From Syntrophus aciditrophicus SB (GTDB taxonomy: Bacteria; Desulfobacterota; Syntrophia; Syntrophales; Syntrophaceae): a stretch of DNA of 64,000 nucleotides. The notes beneath the pieces were generated by a model. It was not told the DNA's origin, did no database searches, and saw only the letters and a program-made list of their open reading frames with translations. Location of the stretch: assembly GCF_000013405.1 (NCBI RefSeq), contig NC_007759.1, positions 434,001-498,000 on the forward strand. Reading direction: 5' to 3'. Of this stretch, positions 9,014 to 17,597 are shown piece by piece; position 1 is the first letter of the stretch, and each line of letters begins with the position of its first letter. Position numbers and translations under genes: made by a program.

Positions 9014-10576
9014 GTGGAAGAAAATACGCTGGAATTCAAAAAACTGATCGGGATTCTGAAACGCCGGAAATGGGAGATCCTGTTGCCGGCTGCAGCAATC
9101 TTTCTTATCGCCGCAATCGGGGCGTTCTACTGGCCGCCGACCTATCGATCCACATCGACCGTTCTGATCGAAGAGCAGGAAATCCCGAGGGAATACGTGA
9201 CCACCACGGTAACCGGCTACGCAGAGCAGCGTCTGCAGACGATCAGTCAGCGGATCATGAGTTATAACAAACTGATGGAGATCATCAACCGGTTCAACCT
9301 CTATGCCGATCTCCGCCGCAAGTCCAACATGGAAGCAGTCATCGAGAAAATGCGCGAAGCAATCAAACTGGAAACCATCAGTGCCGATGTCAAGGACAGA
9401 TCGGGATCGGCCAAGTCGGCCACCATCGCCTTCACCGTTTCCTACGAAGGAGAAAAGCCGGAAGTCGTTCAGCAGGTGGCCAATGTCCTGGCGTCTCTTT
9501 ACCTTGAAGAGAACTTGAGAAGCCGGGAAGAGAAATCCGCCGGGGCGTCCAAGTTCATCGAGACCGAGGGGAAGCAGATTCAGGCTCAATTGGCGGAAAT
9601 AGACGGCAAGATCGCCGCGTTCAAGTCAAGCAACCTGAATTCCCTGCCGGAGCTCGCGCAGTTCAACCTCCAGACCCTGGCGCAATCCGATCAGGAGATC
9701 GATCAACTGAACGATCAATTGCGGACGCTCAAAGAAAAGGAAAGCTATCTGCTGACCCAGTTGGCCAGCATTCCCCAGGATCTGGCCAATCCGGACAAGG
9801 AACGGCTCAAGGAACTGCGGGCGCAAATCGTCAATCTTCGGACCCGTTATTCTGAGGAATACCCCGATGTCGTCAAGGCGAGGCAGGAGATTGCGGAGCT
9901 GGAGCGCCGGTTGGGATCCGCAGGAAAGCAGAGCGCTTTGGGAGGACAGTCGGACAATCCGGCGTATGTGGCCATGTCCGCTCAACTGGCAGGCACACGT
10001 TCGGATATTCGCTCCATCAATCGGCAGCTCGGTCTTGTCAGGAGTAAAAGGGAAGGGTACCGTCACCGCATCGAGGCCTCACCGCGGACGGAAGAGCAGT
10101 ACAAGCTTCTGCTCAGTGAGCGCAACAACCTGCAGGCCAAGTATGATGACCTGATGAAAAAGCACATGGAGGCCAAGGTGGCCCAGGGGCTGGAAGAAGT
10201 TCAGATGGGGGAACGCTTTACCCTGATCGACCCGGCCCGGCTGCCGGGAGAGCCTATCGAGCCGAACATCCCTGCGGTACTGCTCATCGGTCTGATCCTC
10301 GGGACGGGTGCAGGCGTCGGGACGGCTTCCCTGCGGGAATTTTCCGACAAGTCGGCGCATTCAGCGGAGGATCTTGAACTGGCAACGTCCATGAATGTTC
10401 TTGCGGCCATTCCCGAAATCGTGACTCTGGAAGACCGGGAGCGGGGAAAGAAGAAATGCAGGACCCTGATGATGAGCGCGGGGGCTGTGGCCGTGATCGG
10501 TCTGATCGTTTTTCATTTTTTCGTTATGAATGTCGATGTCTTCATCGCCCGGCTCATGCGGCGGTTTTCGATATGA
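9014..10576 (+). CDS. Wzz/GumC-like chain-length determinant protein
   Basis: Polysaccharide co-polymerase of ~520 residues. An N-terminal transmembrane segment (ILLPAAAIFLIAAIGAFYW) is followed by a Wzz domain with the usual RSTSTVLIEEQEIP pattern, a long periplasmic coiled coil (~170-380), a second segment with the GNVR-like EQYKLLLSERNNLQAKYDDL motif, and transmembrane helices near 415-435 and 480-500. No kinase domain is attached; that is encoded separately by the next gene. GTG 9014 is preferred over TTG 8999 because GGAGAGGG (9001-9008) is properly spaced only for the former. It controls polymer length and couples the inner membrane to Wza. Confidence 0.85.
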   Translation: MEENTLEFKKLIGILKRRKWEILLPAAAIFLIAAIGAFYWPPTYRSTSTVLIEEQEIPREYVTTTVTGYAEQRLQTISQRIMSYNKLMEIINRFNLYADLRRKSNMEAVIEKMREAIKLETISADVKDRSGSAKSATIAFTVSYEGEKPEVVQQVANVLASLYLEENLRSREEKSAGASKFIETEGKQIQAQLAEIDGKIAAFKSSNLNSLPELAQFNLQTLAQSDQEIDQLNDQLRTLKEKESYLLTQLASIPQDLANPDKERLKELRAQIVNLRTRYSEEYPDVVKARQEIAELERRLGSAGKQSALGGQSDNPAYVAMSAQLAGTRSDIRSINRQLGLVRSKREGYRHRIEASPRTEEQYKLLLSERNNLQAKYDDLMKKHMEAKVAQGLEEVQMGERFTLIDPARLPGEPIEPNIPAVLLIGLILGTGAGVGTASLREFSDKSAHSAEDLELATSMNVLAAIPEIVTLEDRERGKKKCRTLMMSAGAVAVIGLIVFHFFVMNVDVFIARLMRRFSI

Positions 10577-10639
10577 GGGTTGTTCTCATAGAGGTTCTGA
10601 ATAAAGTATCTGACGACTGATCAATAAAAGGTGAATGCC

Positions 10640-11500
10640 ATGAGTAAATTGCAGAAAGCGCTGGAAAAGGCCAAGGAGGAGCGGGAAAGTACCTTGCTGG
10701 AATTAAGGCAGCTCCTGGAAAATCCACAGGATAACGAGGACCGGCCCGCGTTGAAGCTGCTTGACACGCCGGACAGAATAACCCAGCCGGCGGATGTGGA
10801 TGAGAAAGTCGACCGGGTATCGCCCGTCTACAGCCAGTCCCGCGCCGTGACGCTGAACCCGGATGTGATGGAGCGCAACCGCTGTGTGGCCATGTTCCCG
10901 AATCAGGAGGAAGTCGAGGCCTACCGGGTCCTGCGGACGCAGATCCTGAACCGGACAAGGGAGACCGGCGGCAATCTGATCATGGTCACCAGCGCCCTGC
11001 CGGGGGAGGGAAAGACCCTGACGGCGATCAATCTGGCCCTGACCTTTGCGAGGGAATACAAGCAGACGGTTCTCCTTGTGGATTGCGACTTGAAGAAGCA
11101 GAACATTCACGAGGTGATGGGTTTTGAAAGCGACAAAGGGCTGGTGGACAACCTGCTTGGGGAGTGCTCCGCGGGCGACCTTTTCGTCTGGCCGGCCGTC
11201 GAGAAGATGACCCTGATTTCAGGAGGAAAAACCACCGGTGAAAGCAGTGAGATGATGGGATCGCCGAGGATGAAGAACCTGGTGGCGGACATGAAGCACC
11301 GTTATCCGGAGCGGTACATCTTTTTTGATGTTCCTCCCATCCTCACCGGCGCCGACGCGCTGGCCTTCGCCCCCCTGATGGATCACATCCTGATGGTCGT
11401 CCAGGCCGACAAGACCCCCGTGGGCGAAGTGAACAAAGCCGCCCAGCTGCTCCCGAAGGAGAAACTCCTGGGACTGGTGCTGAACCGCTATCACGCCTGA
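10640..11500 (+). CDS. BY-kinase-type tyrosine autokinase / CpsD-like ATPase
   Basis: Start at ATG 10640 after AAAAGGTGA; the product then begins MSKLQKALEKAKEER, the usual opening of exosortase-associated tyrosine autokinases. The 286-residue protein has Walker A SALPGEGKT (~118-126), Walker A' VLLVDCDLKKQ (~148) and Walker B YIFFDVPP (~222). These are the three ATP-site motifs of the BY-kinase family, which regulates capsule polymerisation through autophosphorylation. The C terminus ends NRYHA with a single Tyr, so the Tyr-rich tail of Wzc/CpsD is not evident. It is the last gene of the exopolysaccharide run; a terminator-like hairpin follows. Confidence 0.85.
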   Translation: MSKLQKALEKAKEERESTLLELRQLLENPQDNEDRPALKLLDTPDRITQPADVDEKVDRVSPVYSQSRAVTLNPDVMERNRCVAMFPNQEEVEAYRVLRTQILNRTRETGGNLIMVTSALPGEGKTLTAINLALTFAREYKQTVLLVDCDLKKQNIHEVMGFESDKGLVDNLLGECSAGDLFVWPAVEKMTLISGGKTTGESSEMMGSPRMKNLVADMKHRYPERYIFFDVPPILTGADALAFAPLMDHILMVVQADKTPVGEVNKAAQLLPKEKLLGLVLNRYHA

Positions 11501-11569
11501 GGTCTGAGGACTGAGGCGGGCTGATAATCCGTCTCGACAGAAAATTCTCAAATTCTTCATTAAAAAAAG

Positions 11570-11605
11570 AGATTCCGGCTGCAAGAGAGCTTGAATCTTT
11601 TTTTT
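11570..11605 (+). terminator. Putative rho-independent terminator of the EPS operon
   Basis: AGATTC (11570-11575) can pair with GAATCT (11593-11598), with an inner CAAG/CTTG helix, and a run of nine T follows. It lies 70 bases after the kinase stop and before the trp promoter, as expected for the end of the polysaccharide operon. Confidence 0.6.
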
Positions 11606-11671
11606 TGCCTGTTGACGGCGAGACCTGTCCAGGGACTCAAATGTGCAAAATCGCAGAATATGAGAAAGGGC

Positions 11672-11701
11672 TTGACAAGAAACGGAAGATTTATTTACTC
11701 T
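11672..11701 (+). promoter_or_regulatory. Putative sigma-70-type promoter of the trp operon
   Basis: A perfect TTGACA at 11672-11677 is followed after 17-18 bases by a weak -10 (TTACTC or TACTCT, 11695-11701). It lies 30-60 bases upstream of the trp leader peptide, the place where transcription must begin for attenuation to work. The -10 match is poor, so the assignment rests on the -35 and the position. Confidence 0.5.
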
Positions 11702-11732
11702 TGATTCGCCTCTTGAAGAAAGGAAAGAGTCA

Positions 11733-11822
11733 GTGAATTACGCTTCATACATTGAAAGATGGGCAATGCTCTGGTGGTGGACCAACATTTTCTGGTCTGC
11801 CGACACGATTGCTCATCAGTAA
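11733..11822 (+). CDS. trpL: trp operon leader peptide
   Basis: A 29-codon reading frame from GTG 11733 to TAA 11822, preceded by AGGAAAG at 11721. Its product has Trp at residues 10, 14, 15, 16 and 21, i.e. five Trp in 29, including a WWW run at 11772-11780. A shorter version from ATG 11766 would still hold four Trp. Tryptophan scarcity would stall the ribosome on the triple Trp codons and change folding of the downstream RNA. It sits directly upstream of trpD, trpC and trpF. Short leader frames are usually missed by gene callers. Confidence 0.88.
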   Translation: MNYASYIERWAMLWWWTNIFWSADTIAHQ

Positions 11823-11878
11823 TCTACAAAAAACGTTCTGAGACCGTGGGCAGATTCTTCTCCACGGTCTTTTTTTTT
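11779..11878 (+). promoter_or_regulatory. trp attenuator: competing hairpins and terminator
   Basis: Three exclusive pairings can be read. Segment 1:2 pairs GGACCA (11779-11784, over Trp codons) with TGGTCT (11793-11798). The antiterminator pairs TCTGCC-GA-CACG (11796-11807, GA bulged) with CGTGGGCAGA (11845-11854). The terminator pairs AGACCGTGG (11841-11849) with CCACGGTCT (11862-11870) and runs into nine T (11870-11878). The antiterminator uses bases of both the 1:2 stem and the terminator stem, the classical trp attenuation layout: ribosome stalled at WWW frees segment 2 and allows read-through. Confidence 0.85.
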
Positions 11879-12004
11879 GCAAAAAAGGGGCGGTGAGGCG
11901 GTGAGTTTTTTTTCAGCCCCCTTTTTAAGAAAGGCTCAGCAGACGGCGTCGCGTGTGTCGTCGTGGTAAATTAACGTGTCATTTAAAACAGGAGAACCAA
12001 TCGG

Positions 12005-13351
12005 ATGATCACTGCACTTGTTCTTTTCAGAGTGGAAAAAGGAAAAATTCAGCGCCTGGCCAACCAGCTGGGTGCCATCGAGGAGGTCGTGGAGGTGCTT
12101 TCCATTACCGGGGAGTATGATCTCATGGCTAAGATCCAGGTCCAGGAATATGAAAGCCTTTCCGACATCGTGACAGATAAGATGCAGAACACGGAAGGTG
12201 TTTTGTCGACGAGGACAATGATGGCCTTCAAGACTTACAAATTCCATGAGCTGGCAACTGGGGCTCCCAATGGAATGATGATCCCGCAATCATTGGAAGA
12301 GACGGCCTTGGCCATCGAGACCGGCAAGAAGATGATCAAGCCGATTCTTGCCAAGCTGACGGAAAATTTTGATCTGGAAAAAAGTGAAATCAACAGTGTT
12401 ATCGACGCCATCAATGCCGGAGAGCTGTCTGACGTCCAGATTGCCGGTTTTCTGGTTGGCATGCTGAGCAAGGGACCAAGTATCAAGGAAGTTGCCTGCA
12501 TCGCCCAAGCCATGCGCCGAAACTGCGTTCCCATTCATGTTTCAATTAAATCGGAACTTACCGATACCTGTGGTACCGGAGGCGGTTCGGCCACCTTCAA
12601 TGTGAGCACGGCAAACGCCATCCTGACGGCCTCGGCTGGCGTTCCGGTTGCCAAGCACGGCAGCCGTTCCATCTCATCTTCCTCGGGAAGCGCGGATGTT
12701 CTGGAGGCCCTTGGTGTCAATATTGATCTCACACCAGAGCAGTCTGCCCGGCTGATTGAAGATATCGGGATCAGTTTCCTCTACGCGCCGAATTTTCATC
12801 CCGTCATGCTCAAGGTATTCGGGCCGGAAAACCAACTCGGCATCAAGACGATTTTTTTCACGATCATCGGTCCGCTGATTAATCCGCTGGGCGCCCGGAA
12901 CCATACCATCGGCGTCTATAAACCGGAACTGGTCAGCATGATGGCCAACGTCGTGGCGGAAATGGATTTCAACCACGTCATCGTGGCCCACGGCATTGAT
13001 GGTTTGGATGAAATATCGCTGATCGGGAAAACCTCGCTGGCGGAGATCAGAGGAAAAGAGATCAAATATTATGAAGTCACTCCTGATGATTTCGGCCTTA
13101 AACGCTGTACCCTGAACGATATTTCCGGCGGATCGCCGGAATTCAACGCCCAGATCACCCGGAACATATTTTCAGGCGCGGAGCGTGGACCGAGAAGAGA
13201 TTTCCTCGTCCTGAACAATGCGGCAACGCTTTATGTCAGCGGCAAGGTGTCGAGCATCCGGGAGGGAATCGACCTGTCCCGTTCTCTTATCGATTCGGGG
13301 GCCGCCTCGCGCAAACTCCAGGAATTCGTGGAAAAATCCCATAAGGTTTAA
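12005..13351 (+). CDS. trpD: RAM (Lrp/AsnC effector) domain fused to anthranilate phosphoribosyltransferase
   Basis: The 448-residue product has two parts. Residues ~1-85 match the stand-alone Lrp/AsnC ligand-binding (RAM) fold: ALVLFRVEKGK, then the hallmark ITGEYDLMAKIQV, then the closing strand TRTMMAFKTYKF; no helix-turn-helix is present. From ~110 on it is TrpD: DTCGTGGGSATFNVST (PRPP loop), AKHGSRSISSSSGSADVLEALG, HGIDGLDEIS and VLNNAATLYVSGK. In the KHGNR/SSKSG region the family Asn and Lys are Ser here. It joins anthranilate to PRPP. ATG 12005 has AGGAG upstream, and no internal Shine-Dalgarno suggests a separate TrpD start. It follows the Trp attenuator and precedes trpC by 12 bases. 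Confidence 0.88.
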   Translation: MITALVLFRVEKGKIQRLANQLGAIEEVVEVLSITGEYDLMAKIQVQEYESLSDIVTDKMQNTEGVLSTRTMMAFKTYKFHELATGAPNGMMIPQSLEETALAIETGKKMIKPILAKLTENFDLEKSEINSVIDAINAGELSDVQIAGFLVGMLSKGPSIKEVACIAQAMRRNCVPIHVSIKSELTDTCGTGGGSATFNVSTANAILTASAGVPVAKHGSRSISSSSGSADVLEALGVNIDLTPEQSARLIEDIGISFLYAPNFHPVMLKVFGPENQLGIKTIFFTIIGPLINPLGARNHTIGVYKPELVSMMANVVAEMDFNHVIVAHGIDGLDEISLIGKTSLAEIRGKEIKYYEVTPDDFGLKRCTLNDISGGSPEFNAQITRNIFSGAERGPRRDFLVLNNAATLYVSGKVSSIREGIDLSRSLIDSGAASRKLQEFVEKSHKV

Positions 13352-13363
13352 TAGGGTGCGGTC

Positions 13364-14101
13364 ATGTTGAAAAAAGATGCTTCTGCGGGACAGGGACTAA
13401 GACTGTCTCTGTCCGCATCCATCCGGAAAAGACAAAGTGAGAAGTACTTTCCCGTGATCTCCGAGGTCAAGGTGAGATCGGACAAGGAAGGTGATCTGCT
13501 GCGTGGCCGTGACCCCGTGGCGCTCGCGCAGGAAATGGCGCGGTGTCCTGTTGCGGGAATCAGTGTTGTCACTGAATCGGAGCACTTCGGAGGGCACATG
13601 GGCCTGTTGAGTGCAGTCGCCGCCGCCGTGGACATTCCCGTCCTCCACAAGGATTTCATCAGGAACGAGCGGCAGATCGAAGAATCGGCCGACTGCGGCG
13701 CTTCGGCGATCTTAATCATTACCGCCCTGCTGGAAACGAAGCAGATGGAACGGCTGATTGAAAAGGCAATGTGCTGCGGCCTGGAGACCCTGGTTGAGGC
13801 GCATAGTCTTGCAGAGATAAAAAAAGTGGAAGACCTTTCGTTTGATCTGATGGGAATCAATAACCGGGACATTACCGTCTTCGAGTTGGATGACAACGAT
13901 GTGAGCAGGACGGAGGAGCTTGCCGGCTTCTGTAAAGGCTCGCGTATCCTGATCAGTGAAAGCTCGATCAGCTCTGCGGTGGAAGCCCGGCGTGCCGGGA
14001 AAGGCGGCGCCGATGCCGTGCTGGTTGGTACGGCTGTTTTGAAAGCGGCCAGCGTGAGAAATTTTCTGGATGAACTGACGTCTGTCGGATGGCCGCCATG
14101 A
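13364..14101 (+). CDS. trpC: Indole-3-glycerol-phosphate synthase
   Basis: A TIM-barrel protein of 245 residues converting CdRP to indole-3-glycerol phosphate. Active-site landmarks can be seen in order: SEVKVRSDKEG (phosphate/substrate loop; differs from the usual KxxSPSKG), LHKDFI with the catalytic Lys, VEAHSLAEI with the catalytic Glu, GINNRD with the substrate Asn, and SESSI near the phosphate. It lies 12 bases after trpD, and its stop overlaps the trpF start in an ATGA. The first barrel motif is somewhat diverged, but the other catalytic positions are intact, so an active enzyme is expected. Confidence 0.9.
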   Translation: MLKKDASAGQGLRLSLSASIRKRQSEKYFPVISEVKVRSDKEGDLLRGRDPVALAQEMARCPVAGISVVTESEHFGGHMGLLSAVAAAVDIPVLHKDFIRNERQIEESADCGASAILIITALLETKQMERLIEKAMCCGLETLVEAHSLAEIKKVEDLSFDLMGINNRDITVFELDDNDVSRTEELAGFCKGSRILISESSISSAVEARRAGKGGADAVLVGTAVLKAASVRNFLDELTSVGWPP

Positions 14102-14838
14102 CACGGATCAAGATCTGCGGCATTATAACCGGAGAGGACATCCGCATCTGTGTCGCAGCAGGCGTCGATGCACTGGGATTTGTCGTGGAGTATCCCATCG
14201 ATGTGCCGTGGAATCTCGACCGGCACACTGCCGGAGAACTGATCCGCTGCGTTCCGCCTTTTGTTTCGCGGGTCATTGTGGTCGGGGACGTTCCCGACGT
14301 GGTCGTCGAATTGACGGAGATTCTGAGGCCGCACGTCGTTCAACTGCACGGAAATGAACCTCTTTCGGTGACGGCAACCCTCGTTGCGGCTATCCACAAA
14401 CTTGGGGCACAGGTGATCAAGCCCCTTCGGTTTTCAGTGGAAACGGGGAAGTTCCGGTCTTCGTGTGAAGACCCAATTGATGCGGCGAGGCTGATCGAGG
14501 ATGCCAAGGTGGATGCCCTGCTGCTGGACTCGGTCAGTGATTCCCGGCCGGCGGGAACCGGCCGGAGCATTGACTGGGGGCTTGCACGGAGGATACGCGA
14601 CAAAGTGCGACTACCCGTCATCCTTGCCGGTGGCCTGGATGCGGGCAATATCGGCAAGGCCATAGAGGCTGTTAATCCCTATGGCGTCGATGTGATCAGC
14701 GGTGTTGAAAACCAGGAGGAAAGAAAAAAAGACCCTCAAAAGGTAAGGGCATTTGTTAAAGCGGTTGTGGATGCACAGCCCGTTCTCTCCTCAACATTTA
14801 ATGAGAACTGTTACGAAAATTTCACTCAAAAAAGGTGA
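14098..14838 (+). CDS. trpF: Phosphoribosylanthranilate isomerase
   Basis: Start placed at ATG 14098, which overlaps the trpC stop (ATGA) and gives the typical opening MTRIKICGI with the catalytic Cys. Later motifs are VVQLHGNE, LLLDSVSDSRPAGTGRSIDW with the catalytic Asp, and LAGGLDAGNI/GVDVISGVE for phosphate binding. The enzyme catalyses the Amadori rearrangement of PRA to CdRP. It is the last gene of this trp run; trpE, trpG, trpB and trpA are not in the window. An inverted repeat AAGGTGA/TCACCTT (14832-14838 with 14852-14858) spans the stop but lacks a T run. Confidence 0.9.
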   Translation: MTRIKICGIITGEDIRICVAAGVDALGFVVEYPIDVPWNLDRHTAGELIRCVPPFVSRVIVVGDVPDVVVELTEILRPHVVQLHGNEPLSVTATLVAAIHKLGAQVIKPLRFSVETGKFRSSCEDPIDAARLIEDAKVDALLLDSVSDSRPAGTGRSIDWGLARRIRDKVRLPVILAGGLDAGNIGKAIEAVNPYGVDVISGVENQEERKKDPQKVRAFVKAVVDAQPVLSSTFNENCYENFTQKR

Positions 14839-14955
14839 CAGTACCTGAACCTCACCTTGACACAACATCGTCATTCATATAATCACAAAAAAATCAAGTT
14901 CTTATCCTTATCAAGGCATTGTCAATGGACGTCTTGTTTGACACTGCATGTCCTC

Positions 14956-14980
14956 GTCATTTCCGAAAACTTCTTCCTGT
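14956..14980. repeat. Dispersed repeat, copy 1
   Basis: Twenty-five bases here are identical to 23009-23033. Weaker similarity continues for ~50 more bases on the right. Read on the minus strand, both copies encode EEVFGND in an open context (QLQEEVFGNDEDM here, RQQEEVFGNDKDN at 23 kb), so they look like remnants of the same coding element. Confidence 0.65.
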
Positions 14981-15604
14981 AGTTGTTCAGTTTCGCTTAT
15001 CAGTGGGTATGCAAGATTTCAAATACAAGTATTAAGAGTGATTTTTTGAGTTGATGATTGAATTCCGGTTGAAACTTTAAACTCCTTGCCAGCCAATTTT
15101 CAAACGACCTTTCAGAAGAGCCATGCCTTTAAGTGGCATTGACTATCTCCGAGGCGGAATCTCGTGGACAATTAGAACCTAATAAGATATGGCATGTCGA
15201 CCTATGGATTATTGCAGTTAAATAACGAGATTGGTTATCTGCATATACAAGGGCTTTGATTTGTTCACGATGTGGGAGGGTTTCTGCCCATATCAAGTCC
15301 GGTGTATCCTTTCGACTCCTCTATATTGTCGCGTGGAAGGACTTGGAAACAATGAGCATATCTAAAAGGACTTATAGGCGGCCAAAAAGATGAGTTGGTG
15401 CGGGATGTATCTATCAGCAGACATTTATCGAAACATATAGCAAGCAAAATGGCATTTGCCAAGCTTATGACCGGAAGAGCGCCCTTCTAGCTGCTGACAT
15501 GCCAATGACAAGGCCCGTATTTTTAAGCATGTCAAAAACAGACATGATTTCGTAACATGTTGATTATGTACGCATAAATAAGAGAACAGCCATGTCAGAT
15601 TTTT

Positions 15605-15651
15605 CGGCCTCTCGCACCGGAAACCGGGGGTCGATCCCCGTGGAACTACCA
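15605..15651 (+). other. 3' half of a tRNA-Glu(CUC)-like gene, probable att site
   Basis: The segment has the layout of a tRNA from the anticodon arm to the CCA end. It shows an anticodon loop CTCTCGC (15609-15615, U33 then CUC) closed by TCGG/CCGG pairs, a short variable loop, a T-arm CGGGG/CCCCG (15625-15629 with 15636-15640), seven acceptor bases, discriminator A and CCA (15649-15651). The T loop is one base short. No matching 5' half (acceptor, D arm) precedes it, so it is not a working tRNA. Integrases often recreate exactly such 3' halves, which makes an attachment-site scar the best reading. Confidence 0.6.
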
Positions 15652-15836
15652 AAGCTTGTTATATAATCTAAGACAGTTACCCAGTTCGAGATTTCATGTT
15701 TTGACAGACTTGAGTTCATAGTCGCGAAGGACCGACCTGTTTTTCGTTTGACGGAATCTCCAGTGTCAGTCTGACCCTTTCAAACACGCTGGTGACTGCC
15801 AACATGCATCAGATCACTTCTTGAAGGCCGCTTAAC

Positions 15837-17597
15837 ATGTTTATCGGAAAAAAGACAAAATCGCAGCTCATTGAAGAATTGGAAGAATCGAGAAACAGAA
15901 TTACCGAACTGGAATTTGTAGTCGCCGAGCAACAGCAGAACGTAAAGCAAAGATCGGCTGAAGAAAAATACAGAAACATTTTTGAAAATGCCTTACGCAA
16001 AGGACTTGAAGAGAACTACGAAGCATTGTTTGAAAGTACAGGTGTGGCAATTGCGTATGTCGATTCACAGGGGAATTATCTCCGTGCTAATGACAACTTT
16101 GTTGAATTTATCGGCTACTCCCGGGAAGAACTGATCAAGATGAACATTATGGAAGTAACGCATCCTGATTACATGGAGCAAACGAGGGAGTTCCTGGCCA
16201 AGCAGATTAAGGGCGAGATCGATCAGTTTACTCTCGAGAAGTATTATGTCCGCAAAGACGGGACGTTGCGCTGGGGAGAAATGAAGTACTCCCCAATCCT
16301 CGATGATCGGGGAAGAGCTCTTTCCGCTGTTGTCGCCATCATTGACAGGACCCAGCGGAAGCAGGCAGAAGAAAGGCTGAAGAAGTATCTGGCACAAATC
16401 GAAGATCTTTATGAGAATGCACCCTGCGGCTTCCACTCCCTGGGAAATGATGGAACGGTTCTTCTGATGAATGACACTCAACTCGGCTGGCTGGGTTATT
16501 CCCGGGATGAAGTGATCGGGAAAATGAAGTTTACCGATATGGTGACTCGAAAAGATATGGAACGGTTCCGCCGTCTCTTTCCCATTTTGAAGGAGCAGGG
16601 ACGGTTAAGCGATGTAGAGGGTGAATTGATTCGAAAAGACGGCAGTGTGTTTCCTGTAATCATCAATACGACCGCGATTTATGATGAAAACGGGAACTAT
16701 CGGATGAGTCGGGCTGTCGTCTTTGACAATACCGACCGGAAGCAGGCGGAAGATGCCCTGGCAAAGAGTGAAGCACTGTATCGAAATTTGTTTGAAAACG
16801 CGTCAATTGGCATGTTCCAGACGACTCTCGAAGGGACGTTCCTGCGCATTAATTCCGCCTTTGCAAAAATGCTCGGCTATGATTCGCCGAAAGAGGTTAC
16901 TGAGACCATCACGGATACTTACAGCCAGATTCACCCTGATTCCCGAAATCGTACCATACTCCTTGCCGCCCTGCAGCAGCAGGAATGGTTTTATGCCGAG
17001 CAGCCCTATCTGCGAAAAGACGGCAGTATCATGATCGGGAAACTGGCAATCCGTAAAGTTATCGGTCAGAACGGTACTCCCGATTACCTTGAGGGGATTG
17101 TGGAAGACGTCACTGAGCGGAAACAGGCGGAGGAAGCTTTAATAAGAAGCGAGCAGGAGTTGCGGCTCAAGGCACAGAATCTGGAGGAGATGAATGCCAC
17201 ATTGAAGACTCTTTTAAATACCATAGAAAAAGACAAGGAGGAATTGAAGGAAAGAATTTTAACAAACATCAAGCAACAGGTTCTGCCTTATCTGGATAAA
17301 CTGAAAAAAACCCCCATGAGTGCCATCCAGAAGGACTTTGTCAAAATCGTAGAGCAAGCTCTGGATGAGATCGCCTCACCCTTTGTACAGGTGTTAACGT
17401 CCAGGTATTTGAATCTTACCGCAAAGGAAATCCAGATTGCCGCGCTGATCAAGGAAGGCATGACATCGAAGGAAATCGCCGAACTTTTGAATATATCCAA
17501 GCGCGAGATCGATTTCTACAGAGGTAAAATCAGGAAAAAGATGGGCCTGAAGAATAAGAAATTCAACCTTCAACTTTTACTGCGAAACTTTTCATAA
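15837..17597 (+). CDS. Triple-PAS regulator with LuxR-type HTH
   Basis: A 586-residue cytoplasmic sensor-regulator. After a coiled coil (~5-50) come three PAS modules (~55-175, 185-305, 310-430), each ending in a PAC-like DRTQRKQAEE, DNTDRKQAED or DVTERKQAEE junction. A second coiled coil (~435-480) leads to a C-terminal LuxR/GerE helix-turn-helix (LTAKEIQIAALIKEGMTSKEIAELL ... ~515-586; recognition helix around SKREIDFYRGKIRKKMG). There is no kinase or receiver domain, so signal and DNA binding are in one chain. Genes of this class are numerous in syntrophic deltaproteobacteria and often sit beside acyl-CoA metabolism genes, as here (CoA transferases downstream). The ligand is unknown. Confidence 0.85.
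   Translation: MFIGKKTKSQLIEELEESRNRITELEFVVAEQQQNVKQRSAEEKYRNIFENALRKGLEENYEALFESTGVAIAYVDSQGNYLRANDNFVEFIGYSREELIKMNIMEVTHPDYMEQTREFLAKQIKGEIDQFTLEKYYVRKDGTLRWGEMKYSPILDDRGRALSAVVAIIDRTQRKQAEERLKKYLAQIEDLYENAPCGFHSLGNDGTVLLMNDTQLGWLGYSRDEVIGKMKFTDMVTRKDMERFRRLFPILKEQGRLSDVEGELIRKDGSVFPVIINTTAIYDENGNYRMSRAVVFDNTDRKQAEDALAKSEALYRNLFENASIGMFQTTLEGTFLRINSAFAKMLGYDSPKEVTETITDTYSQIHPDSRNRTILLAALQQQEWFYAEQPYLRKDGSIMIGKLAIRKVIGQNGTPDYLEGIVEDVTERKQAEEALIRSEQELRLKAQNLEEMNATLKTLLNTIEKDKEELKERILTNIKQQVLPYLDKLKKTPMSAIQKDFVKIVEQALDEIASPFVQVLTSRYLNLTAKEIQIAALIKEGMTSKEIAELLNISKREIDFYRGKIRKKMGLKNKKFNLQLLLRNFS

Larger units (their letters stand above)
14839..15836 (+). other. Long gene-free region with decayed sequence
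   Basis: About 1 kb without a convincing gene. It contains an inverted repeat next to the trpF stop, a dispersed repeat (14956-14980) shared with 23 kb, and the tRNA 3' half at 15605-15651. Short open frames on the minus strand (15265-15462, 15425-15652) show no recognisable motifs and look like chance or relics. The composition is more AT-rich than the flanking operons, in keeping with an old integration site. Confidence 0.6.

Noticed and set aside
15605-15651. Functional tRNA gene
   Set aside because: No acceptor or D-arm 5' half precedes it, and the T loop is one base short.
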